A stretch of 64,000 nt of DNA from an uncultured Collinsella sp. (GTDB taxonomy: Bacteria; Actinomycetota; Coriobacteriia; Coriobacteriales; Coriobacteriaceae), in NCBI GenBank assembly GCA_902490405.1, contig CABUDS010000008.1, positions 6,700 through 70,699 of the forward strand, written 5' to 3'. The notes below the pieces were generated by a model. That model had not been told where the DNA came from and searched no databases. It saw nothing but the letters and a program-made list of their open reading frames with translations. A program made the position numbers and the translations under genes. Numbering within the stretch: the stretch's first letter is position 1; each line of letters starts with the position of its first letter. This document shows, one piece after another, positions 17,549-25,947 of this stretch.

Positions 17549-17581
17549 CCTGCCAAAATAAACCTGTCCCTTTTTGGCAGG
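17549..17581. repeat. GGGACAG-core palindromic repeat, copy A
   Basis: CCTGCCAAAA and TTTTGGCAGG arms enclose a core which on the other strand reads GGGACAGG. The same sequence, with about 12 extra conserved bases on the left, recurs at 18109-18141, 22828-22860 (inverted) and 25020-25052. Confidence 0.75.
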
Positions 17582-17606
17582 CCTGCGGGTCAATGCCCGT
17601 CAAACG

Positions 17607-17675
17607 AAGTTGCGGTGGAATAGTTCCTGTTTATGCCCGATAGGCTGCAAAACAGGAACTATTCCACTGCAACTT
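17607..17675. repeat. AAGTTGCGGTG palindromic repeat, copy 1
   Basis: A 26-base arm (17607-17632) is repeated inverted at 17650-17675 with one mismatch. The outer AAGTTGCGGTG...CACCGCAACTT ends are shared with elements at 41464-41532 and 58218-58284, while the inner arm bases and the loop differ between copies. Confidence 0.75.
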
Positions 17676-17720
17676 AGGGTGCGGTTGGGGTGTATGCGTT
17701 TTGAGAGCAGGACCCATGGT

Positions 17721-17909
17721 TAGAGAGATTACGCTCGTCTCTCTAAATGTCTCTCTAAAGAGAAAGTAGGCTAGAGAGATAGTCTTAGGTAATCTAGCAG
17801 TGAATTCGATACATCTCTCTAAATGTCTCTCTAAAACAAGGTGCTTATCTCTCTAAAGTTAGAGAGATATACGAAACTTTAGAGAGATAAATCTATTGTT
17901 TTAGAGAGA
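17721..17909. repeat. Array of ten TAGAGAGA octamers
   Basis: TAGAGAGA or its complement TCTCTCTA occurs at 17721, 17738, 17750, 17772, 17814, 17826, 17848, 17860, 17880 and 17902, five in each orientation. Most sites also have flanking A/T bases (TTTAGAGAGA). Start-to-start distances are 17, 12, 22, 42, 12, 22, 12, 20 and 22, mostly near multiples of a helical turn. The array lies between two convergent genes, so it is not an ordinary promoter. Confidence 0.75.
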
Positions 17910-18108
17910 CGGAATGCCAAATCTCGTCCGTCCGTTACCATCTGCCAAAAATGGCGGATAAAGGACTCATCGAAGTAATGGGTTCATCGACGAGCCGTAA
18001 CCGCCGATATCGGAAGAAGTAGATGCAGCCGGGTCGCCCCTCTAGTGTCTCTCGAAGTTGGATGGGTGCTAGAGGGGCGATTGTCTTGCAATATTTCCCC
18101 AGGTAAAA

Positions 18109-18141
18109 CCTGCCAAAATAAACCTGTCCCTTTTTGGTGGG
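18109..18141. repeat. GGGACAG-core palindromic repeat, copy B
   Basis: Nearly identical to copy A, with the right arm changed to TTTTTGGTGGG so that pairing with CCTGCCAAAA is weaker. Confidence 0.7.
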
Positions 18142-18178
18142 TCAGTTAACGCAGTCCAGGTTGAGCATATGCGAGCGA

Positions 18179-18278
18179 GCGGGCTCCGGGTGCGGTAAGG
18201 TGACGTGAAACAAGCGGGCGCTGACCTTTTGGTCGCGCCCGTGAAGTTGAACGTCAGATTGCCGTGCCCGGAGCCCGC
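18179..18278. repeat. 100-base element with a 28-bp outer stem and inner hairpin
   Basis: Bases 18179-18206 pair with 18251-18278 over 28 positions with only two mismatches, allowing three G-U pairs. Inside, CGGGCGCTGACC (18215-18226) pairs with GGTCGCGCCCG (18231-18241) around a TTTT loop with one bulge. Wobble pairs that preserve the stem suggest a folded RNA, although a palindromic mobile repeat is the main alternative. Confidence 0.6.
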
Positions 18279-18294
18279 GCAGCGCCGAGCAGGT

Positions 18295-18315
18295 ACGCCG
18301 TTTGTAAAACGGCGT
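18295..18315 (-). terminator. Hairpin at the end of larE
   Basis: ACGCCGTTT and AAACGGCGT arms with a three-base loop sit three bases after the larE stop codon. The T-run is missing on the reverse strand, so this is only a probable terminator. Confidence 0.45.
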
Positions 18316-18318
18316 AAC

Positions 18319-19197
18319 CTAAAGATTCATGTTGCCGTGGATGTAGGGGGTGACCTCGGGGGAGATATGGCCGCAGCCTAGGTTGCGCAGGGCAGATTCG
18401 ATGGCGGCGGGAAGCGGGGCCTTTCCCTCGTCGTTGACCGCGGTGCTGCCGAGGGCGGCGATCTTGGCGACGTCTGCCGGCGCGGCCTCGATATGCATGC
18501 AGCCGCCGACGAGGCGTGCGCGGACCTGGTCCAGGCCAAAGTCATGCAGGTAGTCCTCACAGGCGCGGATTACATCGACCTTCTCGCGCGTGAGCTCCTC
18601 GCCCGTGGGGACACGCGTGGCCAGGCAGGCTCCTGCCGGCAGGTTCCAAACGGGATAGCCCCAGGCGCGCAGCAGCTCGCGCTCTTCGTCCTTGGTAAAG
18701 CCGACCTCCATGAGGGGCGAGCGCACGCCGAGCTCCTGGGCGGCGCGCATGCCGGGGCGGTAGTCGCCGCGGTCGCTTGCGTTGCTGCCGTCGATGACGG
18801 TGGGAAAGCCCAGCGACTTGGCGTGGTTGACGATGGCGGTAAAGCCGGCGCGCTTGCAGTGGTAGCAGCGGTCGGCATCGTTGCAGGCTACTTGGGGGAG
18901 CCGCAGCTGATCGACCGAAAGATTGAGCACGGGGAGCTTAAAATGCGGCCCTTCATTGGCCTGCCCGTCAACGGACCGCTCAAACGAAGCCTGCTCGGGC
19001 GTGCCGATGAGCGGCGTGGTGAGGTGAACGAGAAGCGTGCTGGCGGGCATGATGCGGGCGCAGACCGCGGCCAAAAAGCTGCTGTCGACGCCACCGGAAA
19101 AGCCGATGGCGACGCGTCCGTATGCCAAAAGCAGCTGCTCGAGCGCTGCGAGTTTGTCCTGAAGCCCCTCTGCAGGTGCGGTGGTGTCTGAAAGCAT
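18319..19197 (-). CDS. larE: ATP-dependent sacrificial sulfur transferase LarE
   Basis: Protein of 292 residues. The PP-loop ATP pyrophosphatase motif SGGVDSS lies near residue 35, and CYHCK near 112 and the PAGACLATR segment near 200 follow the LarE family. In Lactiplantibacillus, LarE gives up its own cysteine sulfur to build the nickel-pincer cofactor of lactate racemase; the cysteine of PAGACLATR is the matching residue. No larA, larB or larC is in the window, so the partner genes must be elsewhere or the role may differ. Confidence 0.88.
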   Translation of the reverse strand: MLSDTTAPAEGLQDKLAALEQLLLAYGRVAIGFSGGVDSSFLAAVCARIMPASTLLVHLTTPLIGTPEQASFERSVDGQANEGPHFKLPVLNLSVDQLRLPQVACNDADRCYHCKRAGFTAIVNHAKSLGFPTVIDGSNASDRGDYRPGMRAAQELGVRSPLMEVGFTKDEERELLRAWGYPVWNLPAGACLATRVPTGEELTREKVDVIRACEDYLHDFGLDQVRARLVGGCMHIEAAPADVAKIAALGSTAVNDEGKAPLPAAIESALRNLGCGHISPEVTPYIHGNMNL

Positions 19198-19370
19198 GAA
19201 TCGATCCTTGCCGTTGAGTACTCGGTCGAAAACTATAATCCTACCGAGCCACTTGTCATAAGACTTCTATCTATGTAACGAAAGTGCAATATGCTATATA
19301 CGTTATATACAAGTTTACAAGTGCGGTAAAGTTGCGGGAGTACAGCAGCGCGAAGCGATGGGGGACCGAT

Positions 19371-20021
19371 ATGATCAAGGCTGTTATTTTTGATATGGAC
19401 GGAACGCTGGTCGATACCGAGCGTTTGGGTATCAAGGCGTGGAAGGCGGGAGCGGCCGAGCTGGGATTCGCGATTGATGATGCGCTGATCCATCAGTTTA
19501 TCGGTCGCACGCTGCCCGATGTCATGGAGATCCTTGATGGGCATTACGGCAGCCGCGAAACCGCTGAGGCAATCTATCGTCGCCATAGGGAGATTCGCGA
19601 CGAGATGGTCAAGACCGATCTGGAGCTTAAGGCCGGCGCCGCCGAGTGCCTGGACGAACTGCTGGCTGCGGGCCATCACGTGGGCCTCGCGACGTCGTCG
19701 CGCCATGTTACCGCCGAGCGCAACCTTAAGATGGTCGGCCTCTTTGACAAGTTTGAGACGGTGACCTGCGGCGAGGACGTCGTACACGGCAAGCCCGACC
19801 CTGAGATGTACCTGCTCGCCTGCGAGCGCGCGGGCTTTGCTCCCGAGGAGTGCGCTGTGGTCGAGGATTCCCGCAACGGCTGCGTCTCGGGCATTACGGC
19901 CGGCTGCCATGTCTTTGCCGTCCCCGATATCGTGCCGCTGCCGCAGGACGTGGTGGATGGCTGCGAGGCCGTGCTCGATACGTTGTTCGACCTGGCGGCG
20001 GCAGTCAAGGCCGTGCGCTAG
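19371..20021 (+). CDS. HAD-family phosphatase (beta-phosphoglucomutase-like)
   Basis: Protein of 216 residues. Motif I is FDMDGTLVDTE (nucleophile Asp8), followed by a helical cap (about 16-80), a motif II threonine in GLATSSR, the lysine in HGKPDPEMY, and motif IV in VVEDSRNG. It hydrolyses a phosphate ester or isomerises a sugar phosphate in the cytosol. The start at 19371 is chosen because the motif then begins at residue 7 as usual. Divergent from larE. Confidence 0.88.
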   Translation: MIKAVIFDMDGTLVDTERLGIKAWKAGAAELGFAIDDALIHQFIGRTLPDVMEILDGHYGSRETAEAIYRRHREIRDEMVKTDLELKAGAAECLDELLAAGHHVGLATSSRHVTAERNLKMVGLFDKFETVTCGEDVVHGKPDPEMYLLACERAGFAPEECAVVEDSRNGCVSGITAGCHVFAVPDIVPLPQDVVDGCEAVLDTLFDLAAAVKAVR

Positions 20022-20109
20022 CGTTTGCACGCGAGTCGCCATGTCCCGCGCCCGTTCTCGCAGGACGGTGGCGGCAACGGCGCCTGCGTGGAGGCGCTGA
20101 CGCAGTCAG

Positions 20110-20154
20110 CCCCTCTTATCACGCCAAGATTGCTGTTTTGGCCGATAAGAGGGG
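20110..20154. terminator. Hairpin between the HAD phosphatase and the DUF4143 gene
   Basis: CCCCTCTTATC (20110-20120) pairs with GATAAGAGGGG (20144-20154); GCCAA/TTGGC pairs inside. It lies between convergent genes and is probably a terminator. Confidence 0.55.
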
Positions 20155-20222
20155 CATTGTGCTTTAAGCGACTGGGGCTGCGGCCTTGGTAAGGAGCTGG
20201 CGGAGGGTTATGACGTTACAAG

Positions 20223-21428
20223 TTACTCCAGGAGCCAGTCGATCACGTTGCGCTTGCGGACTCCTTCGTAGTTCGCGTCCGCAAACAGCGTGTCGAGCGT
20301 AAGAAGCGTCTTGGGGTAGTTGTCTCGGACCTTCTTAAAGGGGGCCAACTCTCGATTGAGGGTAGTTTCGTCGAGCGTTGTGGCTGAAACCTGAAAATAG
20401 GCTGTCTCGTCTGACTTTAGGGCAACAAAATCGATTTCCCTGCCGTCGATATCGCCCACGTAGACGTCGTATCCACGGCGTAGGAGCTCGAGATAAACAA
20501 CATTTTCGAGGATATGGCCGATATCGCTGCTTTGGGTTTTGACGAGAGCGCCTCTAAGTCCAAGGTCAACGGCGTAGTATTTGCCGTTTGTTGAAAGAAG
20601 CTGCCGACCGCGCACGTTATAGCGCGGAGCAAAGTACAGCACAAGGCTGTCTGTTAAGCCTTTGAGGTATTTGGCTACGGTTTTCTGGTCGGTTTTGTTG
20701 CCGTTGGACGAGAGCGTGTCGGAGATTTTTTTAATCGAGATCCGGTTTCCAATGCTATGGAGTAGGAACTTGGTGATATCGCGCAGGGTCGGGACGTCCG
20801 AGACCTTCAGGCGTTCGATAACGTCGCGTATGACGATGGTATCGTAGAGGCTCATAAGATAATCGCGCGCCTGGGGTCCCTGAATACCCGTCTCGGCGAT
20901 AAAGGGAAAAGAGCCCCTGGTTATGTACTCGTCAAACAACTGCGCGGGAGCCTTTCCGTCATTGGTTTTTGCCGAGCAAAACTCTTTAAAGGATAGGGGC
21001 AGCATCTTGAGCTCTACGTAGCGGCCGGAGAGTAAAGTTGCCAGCTCGCTCGAGAGCAGATAAGCGTTGGAACCGGTTATGTAGAGGTCGACATTGTCCT
21101 TGATAAAAAGACTGTCGACGGCTTTTTCGAAATGCTCGACGTGCTGTATCTCGTCCAGAAAAACGTAGTTCATCTTATCGGGGACGAGTCTGGCGGAAAT
21201 GTAGTCGTAGAGTGCTCTATACGACGTAAGCGACTCGAACTCCAGGTCTTCAAAGTTGAGGGATATAACCTGGCCGCCTGTGATTCCATGATCGCGCAGG
21301 TAGCTACGGTAGATTTCGAATAGCTTTGATTTGCCGGACCTTCGCACGCCCGAAACGACCTTGATGACGTGTGAGTCTTTCCACGAAATGAGCCAGTCGA
21401 GGTACTGTTTGCGATCAATCAGATTCAT
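20223..21428 (-). CDS. AAA ATPase with DUF4143 domain
   Basis: Protein of 401 residues. Walker A is GVRRSGKSK near residue 28, Walker B is YVFLDEIQ near 113, and the ITGSNAYLLSSE sensor follows. The C-terminal part is a DUF4143 nuclease-like domain with an EIDFVALK core near 330. Such proteins are widespread in gut bacteria, often in variable copy number, and their function is not established. This one is AT-richer than its neighbours, which hints at horizontal gain. A second, distinct member is at 47287-48567. Confidence 0.85.
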   Translation of the reverse strand: MNLIDRKQYLDWLISWKDSHVIKVVSGVRRSGKSKLFEIYRSYLRDHGITGGQVISLNFEDLEFESLTSYRALYDYISARLVPDKMNYVFLDEIQHVEHFEKAVDSLFIKDNVDLYITGSNAYLLSSELATLLSGRYVELKMLPLSFKEFCSAKTNDGKAPAQLFDEYITRGSFPFIAETGIQGPQARDYLMSLYDTIVIRDVIERLKVSDVPTLRDITKFLLHSIGNRISIKKISDTLSSNGNKTDQKTVAKYLKGLTDSLVLYFAPRYNVRGRQLLSTNGKYYAVDLGLRGALVKTQSSDIGHILENVVYLELLRRGYDVYVGDIDGREIDFVALKSDETAYFQVSATTLDETTLNRELAPFKKVRDNYPKTLLTLDTLFADANYEGVRKRNVIDWLLE

Positions 21429-21600
21429 GAAACCCCTTTCTTGGCGAGAAAAAACTGGAGCAAAATCAATACTTATAGGAAATATCTAAAAATATGGAAT
21501 TGAGTCTATTTTAACAAAAAAGCTAATGAAAAATGGATTACATTCCATAAATATCCGTAGCCGCAGGTCCGGCTAAATGGGGAAGGCCCGTGGGGCCAGC

Positions 21601-21640
21601 AAAAACGCCGCAGCGGGGCTGTTCCCGTTGCGGCGTTTTT
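21601..21640 (-). terminator. Terminator of the reverse-strand LacI gene
   Basis: AAAAACGCCGCA and TGCGGCGTTTTT arms with an inner CGGG/CCCG pair form a strong hairpin with T-runs readable in both directions, two bases after the stop codon. Confidence 0.88.
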
Positions 21641-21642
21641 TG

Positions 21643-22776
21643 TTACAGGTAGGCGCCCAGGTTGATGTCGGTTATTGGGGCCGCGGATGGGCCCGTCGGG
21701 TGCTGCTCGGCCTTTTGGGTGCTCATACGTTCGAGCAAGAAGGGGCGCACGAGCTCCTGACGGTTAATGTCCTCGGTGGCCGTGACCGTGGTGACGGTGC
21801 GCGCGGCGGAGCCGATGCGGACTCGTTTGGTCTTGGCGGCAGGTTTATCCTCGATTTGTTCCATGAGCAGCTGCACGCCCTTGCGGCCGATCTCGTAGCC
21901 CGGTGGTGCTACCGTGGTGAGGGGGACCGATCCGCTCCAGGCAAGCGGGTTGCCATCGCAGCCGGCAACAAGAATCTGGCCGGGGACGGAAATGCCCTTG
22001 TCGACTAGCGCCGAGATAACGCCCGAGGCCAATACGTCGGTCAGGCCGATGACAAAATCGGGGCGCTCGTCAGCAGGGCGCTCGGCAATCTGGGCACCGA
22101 TACTGTAGCCGTCGGCTGCGGTATTCCATTCGCCGGCGTCGATGACCTCAATTTTGATATCGGGATGCAGGGCAAGTGCCTTGTGGATGCCAAGGACGCG
22201 CAGAGTGAGCTGCATGAATGCTGCTCGACCCACAACGACAATATGGCGTGCGCCGCGGGCGATGGCGAGCTCGGCGATAATGCGCCCCTGTGCCTCGTTG
22301 TCGGCGGCCACGTAGTAACCGGGCTCGGAACAGTGGATATCCAGGTGGACGATCGGCACGGGCATCTTGGCCATGGCGGGGTGCCAATCGGGGGATGCCA
22401 TGGGCTGAACCATGACGCCGGACATCTGCGTGCCCATAAAGTAACGCAGGTAATGGTCCTCGAGAATATCGTCGTTATCGGCGTTGGCGATGAGCAGGTC
22501 GTAGCCGTGCTTACGGGCCTCGTTGTGGGCGCCGCTGGCGATTTGGAGCGAAAAGCCGTGATCGAGACGGGGGAGCACCAGGCCAAAAGACTTGGTGGCG
22601 CCGCCCGCGAGCTGACGAGCGCTTTGGTTGGGCAGGTAGCCAAGGCGATTGATGGTCTCGTTGATGAGCTTGAGGGTCTCGGGGCGCAGCTTTTCGGGGT
22701 GGTTGAGCGCGTTGGAAACCGTGCCCAGCGAAACCCCGGCCTCGCGCGCGACGTCGCTGATTTTTACCTTTGCCAT
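21643..22776 (-). CDS. LacI-family transcriptional regulator
   Basis: Protein of 377 residues. The helix-turn-helix KVKISDVAREAGVSLGTVSNALNHP starts at residue 3, followed by a sugar-binding-protein-like sensor domain (about 62-330). The C-terminal 45 residues are a less usual Thr/Arg/Pro-rich tail. A longer reading frame continues upstream through a repeat and into glmS and is rejected; MAKVKISDV is the standard family start. It is divergent from glmS, with two palindromic repeats between them. The regulated sugar genes are not evident nearby. Confidence 0.9.
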   Translation of the reverse strand: MAKVKISDVAREAGVSLGTVSNALNHPEKLRPETLKLINETINRLGYLPNQSARQLAGGATKSFGLVLPRLDHGFSLQIASGAHNEARKHGYDLLIANADNDDILEDHYLRYFMGTQMSGVMVQPMASPDWHPAMAKMPVPIVHLDIHCSEPGYYVAADNEAQGRIIAELAIARGARHIVVVGRAAFMQLTLRVLGIHKALALHPDIKIEVIDAGEWNTAADGYSIGAQIAERPADERPDFVIGLTDVLASGVISALVDKGISVPGQILVAGCDGNPLAWSGSVPLTTVAPPGYEIGRKGVQLLMEQIEDKPAAKTKRVRIGSAARTVTTVTATEDINRQELVRPFLLERMSTQKAEQHPTGPSAAPITDINLGAYL

Positions 22777-22827
22777 AGCGGCCCCTTTGATGCGTTTCAA
22801 GTACAAGCCAGATTGTAGCATCCCGAG

Positions 22828-22860
22828 CCTACCAAAAAGGGATAGGTTTATTTTGGCAGG
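22828..22860. repeat. GGGACAG-core palindromic repeat, copy C (inverted)
   Basis: Reverse-orientation copy of the 17549 element, including the outer TTTTATCTGGGG, with GGGATAGG in place of GGGACAGG. It sits between the LacI regulator and glmS. Confidence 0.7.
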
Positions 22861-22891
22861 TTTTATCTGGGGAAACGCCGTTGCCAACGCG

Positions 22892-22926
22892 ACCACCACG
22901 AAGGGGACAGGCACCTTTGTGGTGGT
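22892..22926. repeat. GGGACAG-core palindrome with ACCACCAC arms
   Basis: ACCACCAC and GTGGTGGT arms flank AAGGGGACAGGCACCTTT. A related element with the same arms lies at 55766-55821. Confidence 0.65.
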
Positions 22927-22954
22927 TTGGACCGGCTGGACGTGTGTGCATCGG

Positions 22955-22978
22955 GTGGTATCTAAGTTGAGATACCAC
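22955..22978. promoter_or_regulatory. Candidate operator upstream of glmS
   Basis: GTGGTATCT and AGATACCAC form a perfect 9-bp inverted repeat with a six-base spacer, and a half-related GGTATATC follows. TACAAT at 23009-23014 is a possible -10 box downstream. The dyad could bind the divergent LacI regulator or another repressor. Confidence 0.4.
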
Positions 22979-23088
22979 TTCTGGTATATCAGCTTGCGTT
23001 TGCGTGAGTACAATACTCGAACGTTATACGTCTCAGCGCCCCTTGTGCGTGGACGTCTTGCAGTCACGCGAACGAAGGGATTTATCCT

Positions 23089-24936
23089 ATGTGTGGAATT
23101 GTCGGCTACACCGGCTCTGATATTGCAAAGAACATCCTGGTTACGGGCCTCAAGCGTATGGAGTATCGCGGCTATGACTCCTCGGGCGTCGCGCTCGAGG
23201 TGGGCGAGGGCGCCGCGGCTCACCTCGACGTCATTCGCCGCGTGGGCAAGGTTGCGGGCCTGGAGAGCGAGCTTTCCAACATTGACAGCGACGCTACCTG
23301 CGGTATCGGCCACACCCGTTGGGCCACCCACGGCAAGCCCTCCGTCGTTAACGCTCACCCCCACACCAGCTGCGACGGTCGTATCGCCATCGTCCACAAC
23401 GGCATCATCGAGAACTTCGCCGAGCTGCGCGAAGAGCTGGAGGACCGCGGCCACCACTTTAAGAGCGAGACCGATACCGAGGTCTTCGCGCATCTGATCG
23501 AAGAGGCTTATGCCGAGACGCACGACCTGATGGCCTCCGTGCGCGAGGCTTGCACCCACGTGGTCGGTGCCTATGGTCTGGCCGCCGTGTGCGCTGACGA
23601 GCCCGGCGTGATCGCCGTGGCTCGCAAGGATTCCCCGATCGTGGTCGGCGCGGGCGAGACCGGCGCCTATGTCGCCTCCGACGTCATCGCGCTCATCGAC
23701 GCCACCCGCGATGTCGTGGTGCTCGAGGACGGTCAGTTTGCCAAACTCACGCCCGCAGGCGTCGAGTACACCGACGAGGCCGGCAACGTTGTCGAGCCCA
23801 AGGTCACCCACATCGACTGGGACCTGGACATGGCAGAAAAGGGCGGTTATCCCGACTTTATGCTCAAGGAAATCCACGAGCAGCCGCGCGTCGTGCGCGA
23901 CACGCTGGTCGGTCGTATGACGCCGGCCGGCGAGCTCGACATCGACGAGCTTGGCCTTTCGCTCGAGGAGCTCAACGACATCGACCGCGTCTACGTGATC
24001 GCTTGCGGCACCAGCTATCACGCCGGCCTCATTGCTAAGAATCTCATTGAGGGCTGGGCTCGTATTCCTACCGAGGTCGAGGCGGCCAGCGAGTTCCGCT
24101 ACCGCAACCCCATCATTACGCCGACGACGCTTGTCGTCGCCGTGTCCCAGTCGGGCGAGACAGCTGATACCCTTGCCGCCATTCGCGACGCGCGCATCAA
24201 GGGTGCCAAGGTCTTCGGCATCACCAACGTGGTGGGCAGCCCCGTGGCGCGTGAGAGCGACGGCGTCATCTACACCAAGGCCAACAAGGAGATCGCGGTC
24301 GCCTCGACCAAGAGCTTCATCGGCCAGGTCGTGAGCCTTACGCTTTTGGCCCTGCTGCTAGCGCAGGTCAAGTACCGCCTGACCACCAAGCAGGCGCGCA
24401 TGCTGTTCCGCGAGCTTTCCGATACGGCCGAGCAGATCCAGTGGATTTTGGATACCCAGACCGAGACCGTGCATGAGGCCGCCCTGCTGTGCAAGGACGC
24501 GCAGTCCGCACTGTTCGTGGGTCGCGGCATGGGTGCCGCTATTTCCTACGAGGGCGCGCTCAAGCTCAAAGAGGTCAGCTACCTGCACGCCGAGGCCTAC
24601 GCCGCCGGCGAGATGAAGCACGGTCCCATCGCACTGATCGATCCGGGCTTCCCTGTCATCGCCGTGGCCACCAAGAGTGCCACCTACGACAAGACCGTGT
24701 CGAACCTTATGGAGTGCAAGGCGCGCGGCGCCAAGGTCATCGTCGTTGCCACTGAGGGCGACGAGGAGATCAACAAGATCGCCGACTGCATCATCCGCGT
24801 GCCAGCAGTCCGCGACGTGTTCAGCCCCATCACGGCGAGCGTCCCGCTGCAGCTGCTCGCCCGCGAGGTCGCCATCCTGCGCGGCTGCGACGTCGACCAG
24901 CCTCGAAACCTCGCCAAGAGCGTGACCGTGGAATAA
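23089..24936 (+). CDS. glmS: Glutamine-fructose-6-phosphate aminotransferase
   Basis: Protein of 615 residues, full length. After Met removal, the N-terminal Cys of MCGIVGYTG is the glutaminase nucleophile; TRWATHG and HNGIIEN follow. The C-terminal half has two SIS domains (ACGTSYHAG near 304, SQSGETADT near 351) and ends in LAKSVTVE, as in the family. It makes glucosamine 6-phosphate from fructose 6-phosphate and glutamine, the first step to cell-wall amino sugars. No glmS ribozyme signature was recognised in the leader. Confidence 0.97.
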   Translation: MCGIVGYTGSDIAKNILVTGLKRMEYRGYDSSGVALEVGEGAAAHLDVIRRVGKVAGLESELSNIDSDATCGIGHTRWATHGKPSVVNAHPHTSCDGRIAIVHNGIIENFAELREELEDRGHHFKSETDTEVFAHLIEEAYAETHDLMASVREACTHVVGAYGLAAVCADEPGVIAVARKDSPIVVGAGETGAYVASDVIALIDATRDVVVLEDGQFAKLTPAGVEYTDEAGNVVEPKVTHIDWDLDMAEKGGYPDFMLKEIHEQPRVVRDTLVGRMTPAGELDIDELGLSLEELNDIDRVYVIACGTSYHAGLIAKNLIEGWARIPTEVEAASEFRYRNPIITPTTLVVAVSQSGETADTLAAIRDARIKGAKVFGITNVVGSPVARESDGVIYTKANKEIAVASTKSFIGQVVSLTLLALLLAQVKYRLTTKQARMLFRELSDTAEQIQWILDTQTETVHEAALLCKDAQSALFVGRGMGAAISYEGALKLKEVSYLHAEAYAAGEMKHGPIALIDPGFPVIAVATKSATYDKTVSNLMECKARGAKVIVVATEGDEEINKIADCIIRVPAVRDVFSPITASVPLQLLAREVAILRGCDVDQPRNLAKSVTVE

Positions 24937-24961
24937 CTAATATTCCGCCGTCCTAACGACC

Positions 24962-25002
24962 AAGGCCCGGCTCCGCATCAAGACGGAGCCGGGCCTTTTC
25001 TG
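24962..25002 (+). terminator. Terminator of glmS
   Basis: A perfect 14-bp GC-rich stem (AAGGCCCGGCTCCG with CGGAGCCGGGCCTT), eight-base loop and TTTTC tail. Confidence 0.9.
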
Positions 25003-25019
25003 CATTTGCCCAGATAAAA

Positions 25020-25052
25020 CCTGCCAAAATAAACCTGTCCCTTTTTGGCAGG
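25020..25052. repeat. GGGACAG-core palindromic repeat, copy D
   Basis: Identical in its arms and core to copy A at 17549, and preceded by the same CCCAGATAAAA. It ends exactly where the reverse-strand GntR stop codon begins. Confidence 0.75.
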
Positions 25053-25784
25053 TTAGCGGAGCTTACTGGTCTCGAAGTACTCGGGGAACTGGTCCAGAAC
25101 CTCGGTCTGGTTGCGGAACATCATATGCAGGTGCTTGCTGACCAAAAAGCTCGCTTCGATGGGGTCGCGACCGGCGATAGCGCGGCGAATCTGCTTGTGT
25201 TCGTTCACTATGTCCTGATTGTCGAGAACCTGCGTGGCAGCGCGCAGCCAGCGGAAGCGCTCCAGGTCGGCATTGGTCTCTTCGAGCCACGACCACACGG
25301 TGCTGCGACATGCGATGCTAAAAATCATGTGATGCATGAGGTTGTCGCTCAAAAAGAAGCCGATGCGATCCTCTTCGGCCATGGCCTTTTCCTGCAGCGC
25401 GATGGCGCAGTCGAGCTGCTCGATGCCGGCCGACGTGGCGCGCGCACAGCACTCCACAATCACCTGCTTTTCCAGATGCTCGCGGATGTAACAGGCACTC
25501 TCGGCAAGGGTGAGGTTGATGGGTGAGACGTAGGTACCGCTCTGGGGCACGGTGCGCACCAGGCCCTCTTGCGCCAGACGCACCAGTGCCTCGCGCACAG
25601 GGGTGCGCCCCATATCCAGGTCGTCGCAAAGTTGCTTGACGCCCAGCTTTTCGCCCGGCTTGTAGTCCAGGTAGACGATTTTGCGTCGAATGGTGTGGTA
25701 GGACTGGTCCTGTAGGCTCGTTTCCTGCTCGCCGACGTGCATCGATTCTTCCATAGCGCCTCGCAACTGTTCTATCAAACTCAT
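25053..25784 (-). CDS. GntR-family regulator (FCD/FadR type)
   Basis: Protein of 243 residues. A winged helix-turn-helix (about 30-95, with MGRTPVREALVRLAQEGLV) is followed by an all-helical FCD ligand-binding domain whose metal-binding histidines (MHHMIFSIACRS and related) are visible. FCD regulators respond to small organic acids. It is divergent from the YeiH-type exporter, so it probably regulates it. Starts at residues 12 or 15 are possible. Confidence 0.88.
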   Translation of the reverse strand: MSLIEQLRGAMEESMHVGEQETSLQDQSYHTIRRKIVYLDYKPGEKLGVKQLCDDLDMGRTPVREALVRLAQEGLVRTVPQSGTYVSPINLTLAESACYIREHLEKQVIVECCARATSAGIEQLDCAIALQEKAMAEEDRIGFFLSDNLMHHMIFSIACRSTVWSWLEETNADLERFRWLRAATQVLDNQDIVNEHKQIRRAIAGRDPIEASFLVSKHLHMMFRNQTEVLDQFPEYFETSKLR

Positions 25785-25947
25785 ATGTCAGTTGTTAATT
25801 ATGCCGCGAATCAGCTCTCCGCGGTGGGTAATTCGGCTGTTGCCTGAGAACTATTGCGGCATCTTAGTCTGTGTTTGCGCAAGGCTGCGCTCAATGTTGC
25901 CGTATCATAAGCCGTCGCAAACGTGAAATAGAAAGAAGGAATCCCAT

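Noticed and set aside
17721..17909. CRISPR or simple microsatellite
   Set aside because: The octamers are in both orientations with irregular unique DNA between them, and are not contiguous.
22927..23088. glmS ribozyme
   Set aside because: The leader is short and no conserved ribozyme core was recognised before the glmS start codon.
22777..24021. Upstream extension of the reverse LacI reading frame into glmS
   Set aside because: The LacI family starts at MAKVKISDV (22776); the extension is antisense to glmS and crosses a palindromic repeat.
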